This document shows, in pieces, positions 1 through 8,735 of a stretch of DNA of 64,000 bases. The number at the start of each line of letters is the position of its first letter. Position 1 is the stretch's first letter. The position numbers were made by a program, and so were the translations under genes. Source of the stretch: Luteibacter sp. UNCMF331Sha3.1 (GTDB taxonomy: Bacteria; Pseudomonadota; Gammaproteobacteria; Xanthomonadales; Rhodanobacteraceae); contig NZ_FOBU01000001.1 of the NCBI RefSeq assembly GCF_900109915.1, positions 874,764-938,763 on the forward strand, in the 5' to 3' direction. The notes beneath the pieces were generated by a model. That model had not been told where the DNA came from, did not search any database, and saw nothing but the letters and a program-made list of their open reading frames with translations.

Positions 1-2421
1 ACCGACCCGCTCAACGCGCTCGGCGGCCTGCAGCTCCCCTATGGCGCGATCGACCAGCAGGAAGTCTATACGGGCGGCTACAGTGCCCAGTACGGCCGTT
101 CCGACGGTGGCGTGATCAGCCAGGTCGGCAAGCGCGGCACGAACGAGTGGCACTTCGGTGCGCAGCTGCTGTGGGAGCCGAACTGGGCGCGCGCGTCCGG
201 CCCGAACCTGCATTACGCGAACACGCCGGCGTCCGCACCGGCCGGCGACCTGTATCAGCCGAAGAGCCAGAACGACAAGTGGACCACGACGGTGAGCGCT
301 TATGCCGGCGGCCCGCTGATCAAGGACAAGCTCTTCTTCTTCGTCGCGGGTGAATTCGAGAAGACGGGCCAGCGCAACGTGAACCCGGTGGGCAACGGCA
401 CCCCGGCGTCGACGAACTACTACTCCAATCCGCGCTGGTACAGCAAGCTCGACTGGAACATCAACGACAGCAATATCGTCGAGCTGACCAGCGTCGGCGA
501 CAAGCGCGAAGGTTCCGGCACCCGCTACAGCTACAACTACGCCGATCTGTCGCGCCGCGCGCGTCTGGGCGACGTCAACGACACCAAGACCGGCGGCGAC
601 CTGTGGGTCGGTAAGTACACCGGCTACCTCACGGACAACCTCACCATCAGCGCCACCTACGGCAAGATGTCGAGCAAGAACTACGAGCAGCCGACCGAGT
701 ACGACCCGAATCTCGTTCGCGTCGACAACTCGGTGCGCCAGAACCCGGCGCTCAACGGCGGCACGCCGATCCAGAACAGCCAGGTGGGCAACATCAGCTC
801 GCCGGCGCGTGGCAACAAGTCGACGAACCTCCGCTTCGATGTCCAGTACGTGGCCGGCGATCACACGCTCATGGCCGGTATCGACAACGTCCGCTCGCGC
901 GTCATCGCGTTCGGCGACGCCAGCCCGGGCCCGGGCTACACCTGGAATTACGGCCAGTCCGCCGACCCGAACGAGGCGATCAACGACACGCCGGGACGTA
1001 ACTTCGTGCCTGCACCGGGCGGTTTCCCGAACGGCGGGCAGGGTTACTGGGTCCAGCGCAACATCGTGAGCAACCTCGTGAACGTGCGCTCCGACCAGAA
1101 GGCGCAGTTCATCGAAGACAAGTGGCAGGTCAACGATCGCGTGCTGCTCACGGTCGGTCTGCGCAACGACCAGTTCACCGACTACAACCAGTTCAGCCAG
1201 GCGTTCATCAAACAGACCCGTCCGCAGTGGGCGCCGCGCCTCGGCGCCGCGTGGGACGTGAACGGCGACGGCAGCTTCAAGGTCTACGCCAACGCCGGCC
1301 GTTACTACCTCGGCCTGCCGCTCAATCCGGCGACCGGTGCGGCCGCGGGTTACACATCGACGCAGCAGTACTACACCTACTCCGGCATCAACCCGGTGGA
1401 CGGCAGCCCGACGGGCCTGACGCAGTTCAGCGGCGTGGTCTCGGGCAACAACTCGTACGGCATCCCGCCTGACCCGCGTACCGTCGCCGCGAAGGATCTG
1501 AAGTCGGAGAACCAGGACGAGTACATCGTCGGCTTCGACAAGAGCTGGAACGAGAACTGGACGTACGGCGTCAAGCTGACGCAGCGCAAGCTCAACGCGG
1601 TGATCGACGACTTCTGCGACCTCGACGTCGTGAAGAACAAGGCGGAATCGCTCGGATATGAAATCGGTTCGACGAACAGCTGCTACCTCGTCAACGGCGG
1701 CCATTCGAACCAGTTCACGCTGATCGACACGGCCGGCAATCCGTTCGTCGTGCCGCTCAGCCGCGAAGAGATGGGCATGCCGAAGACGAAGCGTAAGTAC
1801 TACAGCGCCGAGTTCTACACCGAGCATCAGTTCGACGGCACGTGGTACGGCAAGTTCGACTACGTGTTCTCGCGCTCCTACGGCAACACCGAGGGCCAGG
1901 CCCGTACCGATACGCGCCAGGCCGGCGCCGCCGGCAGCGTGGACTGGGACAACCACTGGGTCATGGACGGCGCCAACGGTCCGCTCGGCAACGACCACAC
2001 GCACGTGTTCAAGGCGTACGGTTACTGGCAGCTCGCGCCGGAGTGGCAGGTCTCGGGTAACCTCCAGGCCATTTCCGGTGCGCCGGAAGTCTGCCTTGGC
2101 TATTACGGTCCGGACCAGCAGGATCCCGCGCTCTACGGCAGCTCGTACCACTGGTGCGACGGCAAGCGTTCGCCCCCGGGCGACAAGGGCCGCCTGCCGT
2201 GGACGTTCCAGCTCGACCTGGGCGTGACGTACCGTCCGGAGTGGGCCGGCTCGAAGCTGGCGTTCTCCGCGAACGTGTTCAACGTGCTCAACCAGCAGCG
2301 CGCGACGTTCCGCTACCCGACCGAGTTCGAGTCGCGCGGTACGCCGCACCCGATCTACCGCGTGCCGCTCATCACCCAGGACCCGCGTTACGCGCGTCTG
2401 GCGGTCAGCTACGACTTCTAA
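1..2421 (+). CDS. TonB-dependent receptor, Oar-like (5' end outside window)
   Basis: The reading frame is open from base 1, so the N-terminus (signal peptide, any carboxypeptidase-regulatory-like domain and most of the plug) lies upstream. About 806 residues are visible. They open with the end of a plug domain, including the GGYSAQYGRSDGGVI stretch typical of Oar-like receptors. A long barrel follows, rich in aromatic, Asn and Gly residues, and it ends in an aromatic-rich strand closing with Tyr-Asp-Phe, the usual outer-membrane C-terminus. The family takes up large substrates across the outer membrane using TonB energy. The substrate cannot be told from this sequence. A strong terminator follows 40 bp after the stop. 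The first GTG in the window (112) is internal, not the start. Confidence 0.9.
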   Translation, partial: TDPLNALGGLQLPYGAIDQQEVYTGGYSAQYGRSDGGVISQVGKRGTNEWHFGAQLLWEPNWARASGPNLHYANTPASAPAGDLYQPKSQNDKWTTTVSAYAGGPLIKDKLFFFVAGEFEKTGQRNVNPVGNGTPASTNYYSNPRWYSKLDWNINDSNIVELTSVGDKREGSGTRYSYNYADLSRRARLGDVNDTKTGGDLWVGKYTGYLTDNLTISATYGKMSSKNYEQPTEYDPNLVRVDNSVRQNPALNGGTPIQNSQVGNISSPARGNKSTNLRFDVQYVAGDHTLMAGIDNVRSRVIAFGDASPGPGYTWNYGQSADPNEAINDTPGRNFVPAPGGFPNGGQGYWVQRNIVSNLVNVRSDQKAQFIEDKWQVNDRVLLTVGLRNDQFTDYNQFSQAFIKQTRPQWAPRLGAAWDVNGDGSFKVYANAGRYYLGLPLNPATGAAAGYTSTQQYYTYSGINPVDGSPTGLTQFSGVVSGNNSYGIPPDPRTVAAKDLKSENQDEYIVGFDKSWNENWTYGVKLTQRKLNAVIDDFCDLDVVKNKAESLGYEIGSTNSCYLVNGGHSNQFTLIDTAGNPFVVPLSREEMGMPKTKRKYYSAEFYTEHQFDGTWYGKFDYVFSRSYGNTEGQARTDTRQAGAAGSVDWDNHWVMDGANGPLGNDHTHVFKAYGYWQLAPEWQVSGNLQAISGAPEVCLGYYGPDQQDPALYGSSYHWCDGKRSPPGDKGRLPWTFQLDLGVTYRPEWAGSKLAFSANVFNVLNQQRATFRYPTEFESRGTPHPIYRVPLITQDPRYARLAVSYDF

Positions 2422-2460
2422 GGGCGCATCGCGCCTGACAAGCATCCCTGTGTGACACTT

Positions 2461-2525
2461 GCGCCCCTCTCCGTAAGCCGGCTACTCCCCAGCCGGTTTA
2501 CGGGGACCGGGCGCTCTTTTTTTTT
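2461..2525 (+). terminator. Rho-independent terminator of the TonB-dependent receptor gene
   Basis: This is a two-tier hairpin. An outer stem GCGCCC (2461-2466) pairs with GGGCGC (2509-2514). A 13-bp inner stem (2471-2483 with 2491-2503, one G-U pair) lies within it. A run of nine T follows at 2517-2525. Confidence 0.9.
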
Positions 2526-2559
2526 ATGGGATTCCGCTTCGGGTAAGAGCCCGATGCGA

Positions 2560-2952
2560 TCAGCGGGCCTCGCCCGAGGCCGCCACCACCATCTCGATGT
2601 AACCGAGGATCTCTGGAATCGGCAGGTCGAAGATGCCGGCGTCGCCGTTGTCGTACGCCTGGCGCCACACGGCGTAACCGTCGCGCCATGCCTCGTCCGT
2701 GTCGGCAGCGCCTTCGTGGGCCAGCAGGCTCGCATCGAGGGTGGCCCGCGACACCGCCGCGTGGTTCATGGCCGGCTGTGTGCCGCCCGGCAAGCGATGG
2801 TTGCGCAGTTTCACGCCGAGGATCGAGACGTGGAACACCTCGCCGTCCTCCGGCTCGCGATCGATCCGGCGAATCGCCACGCGGGACGCCTCCTCGCCGG
2901 GGCGGGTGCGGTATGTCCAGGCCTGGCCCACGGCATAGTCGGGGTTCGTCAC
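2560..2952 (-). CDS. conserved hypothetical protein, 130 aa
   Basis: I do not recognise a characterised family. The 130-residue product is soluble, with no signal peptide or membrane segment. It is acidic in its C-terminal half and starts MTNPDYAVGQAWTYRTRPGE, which reads like a small beta-rich domain. Codon use (GC at third positions) matches its neighbours, and the overlapping frames are low-complexity Arg/Pro/Ala, so this is the real gene. It is convergent with the receptor gene and divergent from fpr. It may be a lineage-restricted xanthomonad protein; function unknown. Confidence 0.7.
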   Translation of the reverse strand: MTNPDYAVGQAWTYRTRPGEEASRVAIRRIDREPEDGEVFHVSILGVKLRNHRLPGGTQPAMNHAAVSRATLDASLLAHEGAADTDEAWRDGYAVWRQAYDNGDAGIFDLPIPEILGYIEMVVAASGEAR

Positions 2953-3163
2953 CGGCGGTCCTCTTCACATGGGGCGGCCCCGCATCTTAGTGCAGCGAAG
3001 GCGCACCGGACCGATATGCCTTAAACTGGTGCCCATGAGCGCACACCCCCGGGTGTGGCGCCACGCGCGAGGCAGCGCGGCCCCGGGCCGCTTCCCCAGC
3101 CGAAACTCGAGGCCCGCGCGCAGCGCCGGCCCGCCCTTTTTCGTCTTCGAGGTTTGATAAACC

Positions 3164-3940
3164 ATGGTGGCATTGGCGACCGAGCACGTCATCGACGTGC
3201 ACCACTGGAACGACAGCCTTTTCAGCTTCCGCACCACGCGCGATCCCGGGTTCCGTTTCGAGAGCGGCCACTTCGTGATGATCGGCCTGGAGGTCGATGG
3301 CCGGCCGCTGATGCGTGCCTACTCCATCGCCAGCGCGCATTACGAGGAGCACCTGGAGTTCTTCAGCATCAAGGTGCAGGACGGCCCGCTGACGTCGCGG
3401 CTCCAGCATCTGAAGCCGGGCGACCCGGTGATCGTCAGCCGTAAGCCCACCGGCACGCTCGTGCTGAACGACCTGAAGCCGGGCAAGCGCCTTTACCTGC
3501 TCGGCACCGGCACGGGTCTCGCGCCGTTCATGTCGATCATCCGCGACCCGGACACCTACGAGCGCTTCGACCGCATCGTGCTCGCCCACGGCGTGCGCCA
3601 CGTCAACGATCTCGCCTACTCCGACTACATCGAGAAGGAGCTGCCGAACCACGAGTACCTCGGCGAGCTGGTGCGCGAGAAGCTGATCTACTACCCGACC
3701 GTGACGCGCGAGCCGTTCCGCAACCGTGGGCGCATCACCGACGCCATCGCCGACGGCGAAATGGCGCGCGTTACCGGCCTGCCGCAACTCGACCCGGCAC
3801 ACGACCGCGTGATGCTCTGCGGCAGCCCGTCGATGCTCGACGATATCTGCGTGCTGCTCGACGGCGAGGGTTTCCAGGCATCGCCGCGTACCCGCGAGCC
3901 GGGGGATTACGTGATCGAGCGGGCGTTCGTCGAGAAATAA
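3164..3940 (+). CDS. fpr: ferredoxin--NADP(+) reductase
   Basis: This is a 258-residue cytosolic flavoprotein of the bacterial FPR subfamily, which passes electrons between NADPH and ferredoxin or flavodoxin. The FAD-binding motif RAYS is at residues 51-54. The NADP-binding segment GTGTGLAPF is at about 114-122, and the CGSPSM motif at about 214. The C-terminus ends FVEK, as in subclass-I FPRs such as those of Azotobacter and Pseudomonas. Length matches the family (about 258). The ATG at 3164 directly precedes the conserved N-terminal strand. The gene stands alone and is followed by a REP palindrome. FPRs often join oxidative-stress responses, but no SoxR-type site was recognised here. Confidence 0.95.
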   Translation: MVALATEHVIDVHHWNDSLFSFRTTRDPGFRFESGHFVMIGLEVDGRPLMRAYSIASAHYEEHLEFFSIKVQDGPLTSRLQHLKPGDPVIVSRKPTGTLVLNDLKPGKRLYLLGTGTGLAPFMSIIRDPDTYERFDRIVLAHGVRHVNDLAYSDYIEKELPNHEYLGELVREKLIYYPTVTREPFRNRGRITDAIADGEMARVTGLPQLDPAHDRVMLCGSPSMLDDICVLLDGEGFQASPRTREPGDYVIERAFVEK

Positions 3941-3950
3941 GCGCCTTTGG

Positions 3951-4018
3951 GTGGAAGCCAGCCTGCTGGCGATGGATGCTCGCCGCGAGCTCCCATCGCC
4001 AGCAGGCTGGCTCTCACC
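3951..4018. repeat. REP-type palindrome, family A
   Basis: This imperfect inverted repeat has arms of about 25 bp starting GTGGAAGCCAGCCTGCTGGC and ending in the complementary arm GCCAGCAGGCTGGCTCTCAC. It is a diverged copy of the palindromes at 7870, 18199 and 34139. It sits between the convergent fpr and kinase genes and may act as a bidirectional transcript end. Confidence 0.85.
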
Positions 4019-4020
4019 GA

Positions 4021-4671
4021 TCAGCGCCTTATGCGCCCCTGCCCTTCGTTGTCCCAATAGCCGAAGACCTTCCGCGCGATGAGCTTGTAGAGCCGCTTCC
4101 CCGTCGCACGCCACAGGCGCGAGTGCGGTGCGGGCTGCGCGAGGATCGCGAGCTGTCGCACCGACAGGCGGTCTCCCGCGTACGTCCGCTTGTGCTTCAG
4201 GAGGTGCCGCAGGTCTTCGCGCGCGAGCAGGCGGAACAGCGCGCCGCGCCTGCCGCGGGTCCACGCGATCTGGAAATCCACGAGCCCGGGCGTGCCATCC
4301 TCGCGTACCAGCCAGTTCGGCTCCTTGGCGAGGTCGTTGTGCACGATGCCACGACGGTGCAGCCGGGCGAGCAGCCGCAACGCGTCGCGATAGTACGCGG
4401 GATCCACCGGGCGCCCGGCCTGCATCGGCTCGCCGGCCATGTAACTGCGCTCGAGCACGCGCCCGTTCCAGGCGAGCAGGCGTGGCACGCCGTCGAGCCC
4501 GTCCAGACGCGCCAGCGCCCTCGCTTCTCGCGCGGCGGCGCGGCGTGCGAAGCCCCGCGCCCACCAGCGCGCGGCGCCGATGTCGCGACGGATCAGCAGC
4601 ACGCCATCGCGCTCGACGCGTTCGATACGACCGAGTTCGTCGGCCTTGAGCAGGGTGACGGCTTCCGTCAT
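4021..4671 (-). CDS. small RIO/Kdo-kinase-like protein kinase
   Basis: This 216-residue protein has the core of the protein-kinase fold. A catalytic loop HNDLAKEPN (about 111-119) fits HxDxxxxN. A metal-binding DFQ (about 132-134) takes the place of DFG. A possible ATP-lysine region lies near residues 40-50. No Gly-rich P-loop is obvious, as in RIO and lipopolysaccharide-kinase-like proteins. The role is unknown; in related bacteria such genes are annotated serine/threonine kinase. The start is uncertain. ATG 4671 is used here. A GTG at 4683, preceded by AGGGA, and an ATG at 4719 are in frame. It is divergent from the lipoprotein gene at 4765. The long open frame further upstream is non-coding. 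Confidence 0.8.
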   Translation of the reverse strand: MTEAVTLLKADELGRIERVERDGVLLIRRDIGAARWWARGFARRAAAREARALARLDGLDGVPRLLAWNGRVLERSYMAGEPMQAGRPVDPAYYRDALRLLARLHRRGIVHNDLAKEPNWLVREDGTPGLVDFQIAWTRGRRGALFRLLAREDLRHLLKHKRTYAGDRLSVRQLAILAQPAPHSRLWRATGKRLYKLIARKVFGYWDNEGQGRIRR

Positions 4672-4764
4672 CGCGTTATGCACAGTATCCCTAAGGTTCG
4701 TTGACGCGCCCTCTGCCATGGGAAAGGCTAAGATGCGGGGCCTCGCATCGTAAGAGAACGCAAG

Positions 4765-5535
4765 ATGCTCGTGCGACACATCCTGTCGCTGGTCTTCGCC
4801 ACGGCCGGGCTCGCCGCCTGCCGCGACGGCGCCGACCGCACGAACGACGGCGACAGGCAGCCGCCGCCGCAGGCGAGCGCGCACAAGGATACCGAATCCG
4901 CCACGCAGGACCTCTACACCATGGAGGTCTCGATGCCCGATCTGCCGCCGGGCGCCGCCGCCCTGCGCGGACAGATCGACTGCTACGTGGAGCGGCAGAA
5001 ACGGCATTTCCTGGCGAGCCTGCGCGAGCCGGGCGCGCGCGAGAGCGCACGACAGCTTCCGTGGGACCTCAACCTGGACATCGCGGTGGCCTCCCGCACG
5101 GACCGCTTCATCAACGTGCAGGTCGACGGCTCGGCCTTCACCGGCGGCGCGCACCCGGCGCCGATCGTCGACAGTTTCACCTACGACATGCAGGAAGAGC
5201 GGGTGATCGGCATCCGTGAGTTCTTCGACGACCCGCACGCCGCGGAGTCCGCCTTCGCTTCCGAGGCGCGTCGTCAGCTCTTCACCGCGCTCGACGACCA
5301 GGAACAGCCGCTGGCTTCCGACAGCGAACAGATCGATCTCGGTACGGCACCCGGCAAGGACCACTATCGCGTCTTCAGCCTGCTGACCGGGCCGGACAAC
5401 AAGGTGCACGGACTCACCTTCATCTTTCCGCCCTACCAGGTGGCCTCGTACGCCGCCGGACCGCAGGCCATCGACGTACCCAGCGAGGCATTTTCGGCAT
5501 TTCTCAAGCCCGAGTACCGCGAGGCCTTCCGCTGA
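4765..5535 (+). CDS. DUF3298 (RsiV-like) lipoprotein
   Basis: The 256-residue envelope protein has a lipoprotein signal peptide with lipobox LAAC near residue 19, so it is probably lipid-anchored. The C-terminal half carries the DUF3298 signature: FTGGAHPAP followed by a strand and a 'vIgIREFFDD' segment. This domain also occurs in the RsiV anti-sigma/lysozyme-receptor family and in PdaC-type proteins. Residues 25-50 are a low-complexity hydrophilic linker. The stop overlaps the start of the next gene (TGATG), so the two are translationally coupled. Its function here is not known, and no sigma factor gene is adjacent. Confidence 0.85.
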   Translation: MLVRHILSLVFATAGLAACRDGADRTNDGDRQPPPQASAHKDTESATQDLYTMEVSMPDLPPGAAALRGQIDCYVERQKRHFLASLREPGARESARQLPWDLNLDIAVASRTDRFINVQVDGSAFTGGAHPAPIVDSFTYDMQEERVIGIREFFDDPHAAESAFASEARRQLFTALDDQEQPLASDSEQIDLGTAPGKDHYRVFSLLTGPDNKVHGLTFIFPPYQVASYAAGPQAIDVPSEAFSAFLKPEYREAFR

Positions 5536-6017
5536 TGGAGTTCTTCCTCTACCTGCTCGCCGCCTTGCTGATCGTCGGCGGCGTGGCCGGCGCGATCCTT
5601 CCGGTGCTTCCCGGCATCCCGATGATCTTTGGCGGCATCTGGCTCGCCGCCGCCGTGGACGATTACCAGCATCTCGGCTGGGGCTGGCTGATCGCCATCG
5701 GCATCGTCGGTGCCGTGGGTATCGCGCTGGATTTCGTCTCGGCGTCGTTCGGCGCGAAAAAGATCGGCGCCAGTCCGCGTGCCCTCTGGGGCGCCGGCGC
5801 AGGCACCGTGATCGGCATGTTCTTCGGCATCCCGGGACTCATCGTCGGCCCGTTCGCCGGCGCGGTGGTCGGCGAACTGTGGTCCGGCGAAAGCGTGCTC
5901 CGCTCCGCGCACGTCGGCGTGAGCACATGGGTGGGCATGCTGGTGGGCATCGTCGCGAAGGTCGTCCTCTCCTTCCTGATGATCGGCATGGCGGGGCTCG
6001 CCCTCCTCTTCGCCTGA
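5535..6017 (+). CDS. DUF456 family inner-membrane protein
   Basis: This 160-residue, highly hydrophobic protein has about four membrane segments and many glycines (GVAGAILPVLPGIPMIFGG near the N-terminus), matching the DUF456 family in length and pattern. The function of the family is unknown. It overlaps the upstream lipoprotein gene by 1 nt, so the two probably form a small operon and may work together in the envelope. A DUF885 gene follows after 70 bp. Confidence 0.9.
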   Translation: MEFFLYLLAALLIVGGVAGAILPVLPGIPMIFGGIWLAAAVDDYQHLGWGWLIAIGIVGAVGIALDFVSASFGAKKIGASPRALWGAGAGTVIGMFFGIPGLIVGPFAGAVVGELWSGESVLRSAHVGVSTWVGMLVGIVAKVVLSFLMIGMAGLALLFA

Positions 6018-6087
6018 CGGCCAAAGGTCACATGGCGGACCGTACCCCCAGCGGCTAGTCTTCGGCGGACCACCCGGGGAGATACGC

Positions 6088-7860
6088 ATGTTCCGACGAC
6101 TCACGCTCGCCGCCGCCGTGACGCTCTGCATCGGCAGCCTGCACGCGCAGACCGCGACCCAGCCCGCCTGGATCGCCCGCAGCAACGCCGACGCCCAGCC
6201 CTTGCTGGACGTGACCGCCCGCTTCAGCCCGGAGTCCGCCTCGGAGATCGGGGTGAAGGGATACGACGAGAAGACCGCCGACCTCGGCCCCGACACGGAC
6301 AAGCGACAGCGCGCGGCCCTCGTCCAGGTACGCAATACCGTGAATCGCCGCCTCGCCGAGGAGAAGGATCCGAACGTGAAGCAGGATCTTCAGATCCTGC
6401 TCAAGCAGATCGACGGCTCCATCAAGGGCATCGACCTCAACGACAGATACATGCTGCCGTGGTTCGACGCCGGCGAGATCATCTTCGGCGGCGAGTTCAC
6501 GCTGCTGAACGCGGAAAGCACGGCGGAGCAGAACGAGGCCGCGCTCGGCCGCCTCAAGTGCTACGTGGGGATGACCGCGGGATGCACGCCGCTGGTCGAT
6601 CAGGCGCGCGCACGCACCACCGAAAAGCTCGGCGACAAGGCGCTCCTCGGGCCCGTGAAGGCGGACGTGGAGCAGAAGCTGGGCAACACGCAGCGCTACG
6701 TCGACGGCATCCGCAAGCTCTTCGCGGAGAAGAAGATCGCTGGCAGCGACGAAGCCATGGCGAAGCTCGACCAGCAGCTGAAGGATTACAACGCCTGGGT
6801 GAAGAATACGGTGCTGCCGCGCGCACGCACGGACTTCCGCCTGCCCGAGGCCATGTACGCGTACAACCTGGAGCAGGTCGGCCTCGATATCGCGCCGCGC
6901 GACCTCATCGATCGCGCCGAGCTCGAATTCATGGAGACGACGTATGCGCTGCAGATGATCGCGCCGGTCGTCGCGAAGGCGGAAGGCCTTCCGGATGGCG
7001 ACTACCGCGACGTGCTGAAGGCGCTGAAAAAGAAGCAGCTGGCGAAGGAAAAGGTCGAGCCCACGTATCACGCCGTGATCGTGAGGATCGAAGACATCAT
7101 CCGCAAGCAGCGCATCGTCGAGCTGCCGAAGCGCAAGATGGCGATGCGCCTCGCATCGGAAGCCGAGAACGCACGCTCGCCCGCGCCGCACATGGATCCC
7201 CCGCCATTCATCGGCAACACCGGTCAGCGCGGCACGTTCGTGCTCACCACGGGTAACCCGCCCGCCGACGGCGAGAAGACCCAGAGCTACGACGACTTCA
7301 CCTTCGAAGCCGCCGCGTGGACGCTCACGGCGCACGAAGGCCGGCCGGGCCACGAGCTGCAGTTCGCCGCGATGGTCGAACAGGGCGTGTCGCTCACGCG
7401 CAGCCTCTTCGCGTTCAACAGCGTCAACGTCGAAGGCTGGGCGCTTTACGCCGAAGCCGAGATGGTGCCGTACGAGCCGCCGGCCGGTCAGTTCATCGCC
7501 CTGCAGTTCCGCCTGCTGCGCGCCGCGCGCGCGTTCCTCGATCCCATGCTCAACCTCGGCCTGATCGACCGGGAGCGCGCTCGTCAGATCCTCGTGGACG
7601 ACGTGGGCCTGTCCGAACCGATGGCGCGCCAGGAACTCGATCGCTACACGCTCAACTCGCCGGGCCAGGCCACGGCGTACTTCTACGGGTACACGCGTAT
7701 CCTGCAGCTGCGCGCGGAAACCCAGACGAAGCTGGGCAAGGCATTCGACCGCAAGGCGTTCAACGACTTCCTGATCGCCCAGGGCCTGCTGCCGCCGGAC
7801 CTGCTGGCGGAAGCGGTGCGGACGCGCTTCGTGCCGGAGCAGTTGAAGAAGGCGAAGTAG
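6088..7860 (+). CDS. DUF885 domain protein, putative exported metallopeptidase
   Basis: The 590-residue protein has an N-terminal signal peptide (about residues 1-20, ending HAQ) and a full-length DUF885 domain. The segment HEGRPGHELQ has His416, Glu417 and His422. It matches the conserved HE-x4-H metal-binding core of DUF885 proteins, which are annotated as putative zinc-dependent carboxypeptidases. Glu at about 443 (VEGWALYAE) is the expected third conserved region. GGGGAGA lies 7 nt upstream of ATG 6088. The protein is probably periplasmic or surface-associated. It is convergent with the hemolysin-III gene across a REP palindrome. Substrate unknown. Confidence 0.9.
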   Translation: MFRRLTLAAAVTLCIGSLHAQTATQPAWIARSNADAQPLLDVTARFSPESASEIGVKGYDEKTADLGPDTDKRQRAALVQVRNTVNRRLAEEKDPNVKQDLQILLKQIDGSIKGIDLNDRYMLPWFDAGEIIFGGEFTLLNAESTAEQNEAALGRLKCYVGMTAGCTPLVDQARARTTEKLGDKALLGPVKADVEQKLGNTQRYVDGIRKLFAEKKIAGSDEAMAKLDQQLKDYNAWVKNTVLPRARTDFRLPEAMYAYNLEQVGLDIAPRDLIDRAELEFMETTYALQMIAPVVAKAEGLPDGDYRDVLKALKKKQLAKEKVEPTYHAVIVRIEDIIRKQRIVELPKRKMAMRLASEAENARSPAPHMDPPPFIGNTGQRGTFVLTTGNPPADGEKTQSYDDFTFEAAAWTLTAHEGRPGHELQFAAMVEQGVSLTRSLFAFNSVNVEGWALYAEAEMVPYEPPAGQFIALQFRLLRAARAFLDPMLNLGLIDRERARQILVDDVGLSEPMARQELDRYTLNSPGQATAYFYGYTRILQLRAETQTKLGKAFDRKAFNDFLIAQGLLPPDLLAEAVRTRFVPEQLKKAK

Positions 7861-7869
7861 CCTTGCTCA

Positions 7870-7940
7870 GGTGGGAGCCAGCCTGCTGGCGAATGGGTGC
7901 CTGGCGCGAGCACCCGTTCGCCAGCAGGCTGGCTCCCACC
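7870..7940. repeat. REP-type palindrome, family A
   Basis: This is a near-perfect inverted repeat. The left arm begins GGTGGGAGCCAGCCTGCTGG and the right arm is its complement, ending GGCTCCCACC, with a short GC-rich loop. It lies between the convergent genes ending at 7860 and 7946. Confidence 0.9.
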
Positions 7941-7945
7941 ACGAG

Positions 7946-8614
7946 CTATACAGCGTGGTGGGCACCCGGAATCACGTAAAGCAACACCGCCAGGTAGTGC
8001 AGCACGCTGCCGGCGAGCACGAAGAAGTGCCAGATCGCGTGGTGGTACGGCAGCTTGCGCGCCATGTAGAACGGCACGCCGGCGGTATATGCCACGCCGC
8101 CGCCGAACAGGAGCAGAAGACCACCCATCGGCACGTTGTCGCGCAGCGGTTCGATCGCGATCACCGCGACCCATCCCATCGCCACGTACATCGCGACGGC
8201 GGCCTTGCGGTAACGCTTCAGCAGGCCGAGTTCGGCGGCGCTGCCGACGATCGCCAGCGTCCAGATCGTGGCGAACAGACCCCAGCCCCACGCCCCCGGC
8301 AACGCGAGCAGCGTGAAGGGCGTGTACGTGCCGGCGATGAGCAGGAAGATGGCGATGTGGTCGAGCGTGCGGAGCACGCGCTTCGCGACGACGCCGGGAA
8401 TCGCGTGGTAAAGCGTCGATGCCGTGTAGAGCAGGATCAGGGTGGTGCCGAACACGGAGCTGGCGACCACCGCGCGTGCGCCGCCGTACATGGCCGAGAA
8501 CGCGACCAGTACCGCGAGGCCCGCGATGCTGAGAACGAGACCGATGCCGTGGATCACGCTGCTGGCGACTTCCTCGCCGAGGGGATAACGCGGCTGCGCG
8601 CTGTCGAGAACCAT
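7946..8614 (-). CDS. trhA: hemolysin III / TrhA family membrane protein (PAQR superfamily)
   Basis: The 222-residue integral membrane protein has seven predicted helices. It carries the conserved polar residues of the hemolysin-III/PAQR superfamily: His in the first helix (VIHGIG), STLYH after helix 2, D-H-x-A-I-F-L-L-x-A-G-T-Y-T-P-F in the middle, and the C-terminal HHAIWHxFVLxGSxxHYLA block. In E. coli the YqfA (TrhA) homologue affects membrane homeostasis; a haemolytic role is not established for most members. ATG 8614 has GGAG 6-7 nt upstream. The longer frame upstream is antisense to the UspA gene and not coding. Confidence 0.9.
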   Translation of the reverse strand: MVLDSAQPRYPLGEEVASSVIHGIGLVLSIAGLAVLVAFSAMYGGARAVVASSVFGTTLILLYTASTLYHAIPGVVAKRVLRTLDHIAIFLLIAGTYTPFTLLALPGAWGWGLFATIWTLAIVGSAAELGLLKRYRKAAVAMYVAMGWVAVIAIEPLRDNVPMGGLLLLFGGGVAYTAGVPFYMARKLPYHHAIWHFFVLAGSVLHYLAVLLYVIPGAHHAV

Positions 8615-8735
8615 GACTGCTCCGGAAAGACCTACCTGACCGGTCGAGGGTAACCGAAGTCGCCGTGACGAACGCGACCGACCTTGCCGGAACCGGAGAT
8701 TGACCGCGACGTCCCCGCCGGTGTTCCATGGGCGC

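Noticed and set aside
4701-4734. TTGACG and TAAGAT as a -35/-10 pair for the lipoprotein gene
   Set aside because: The spacer would be 22 bp, outside the usual 16-18.
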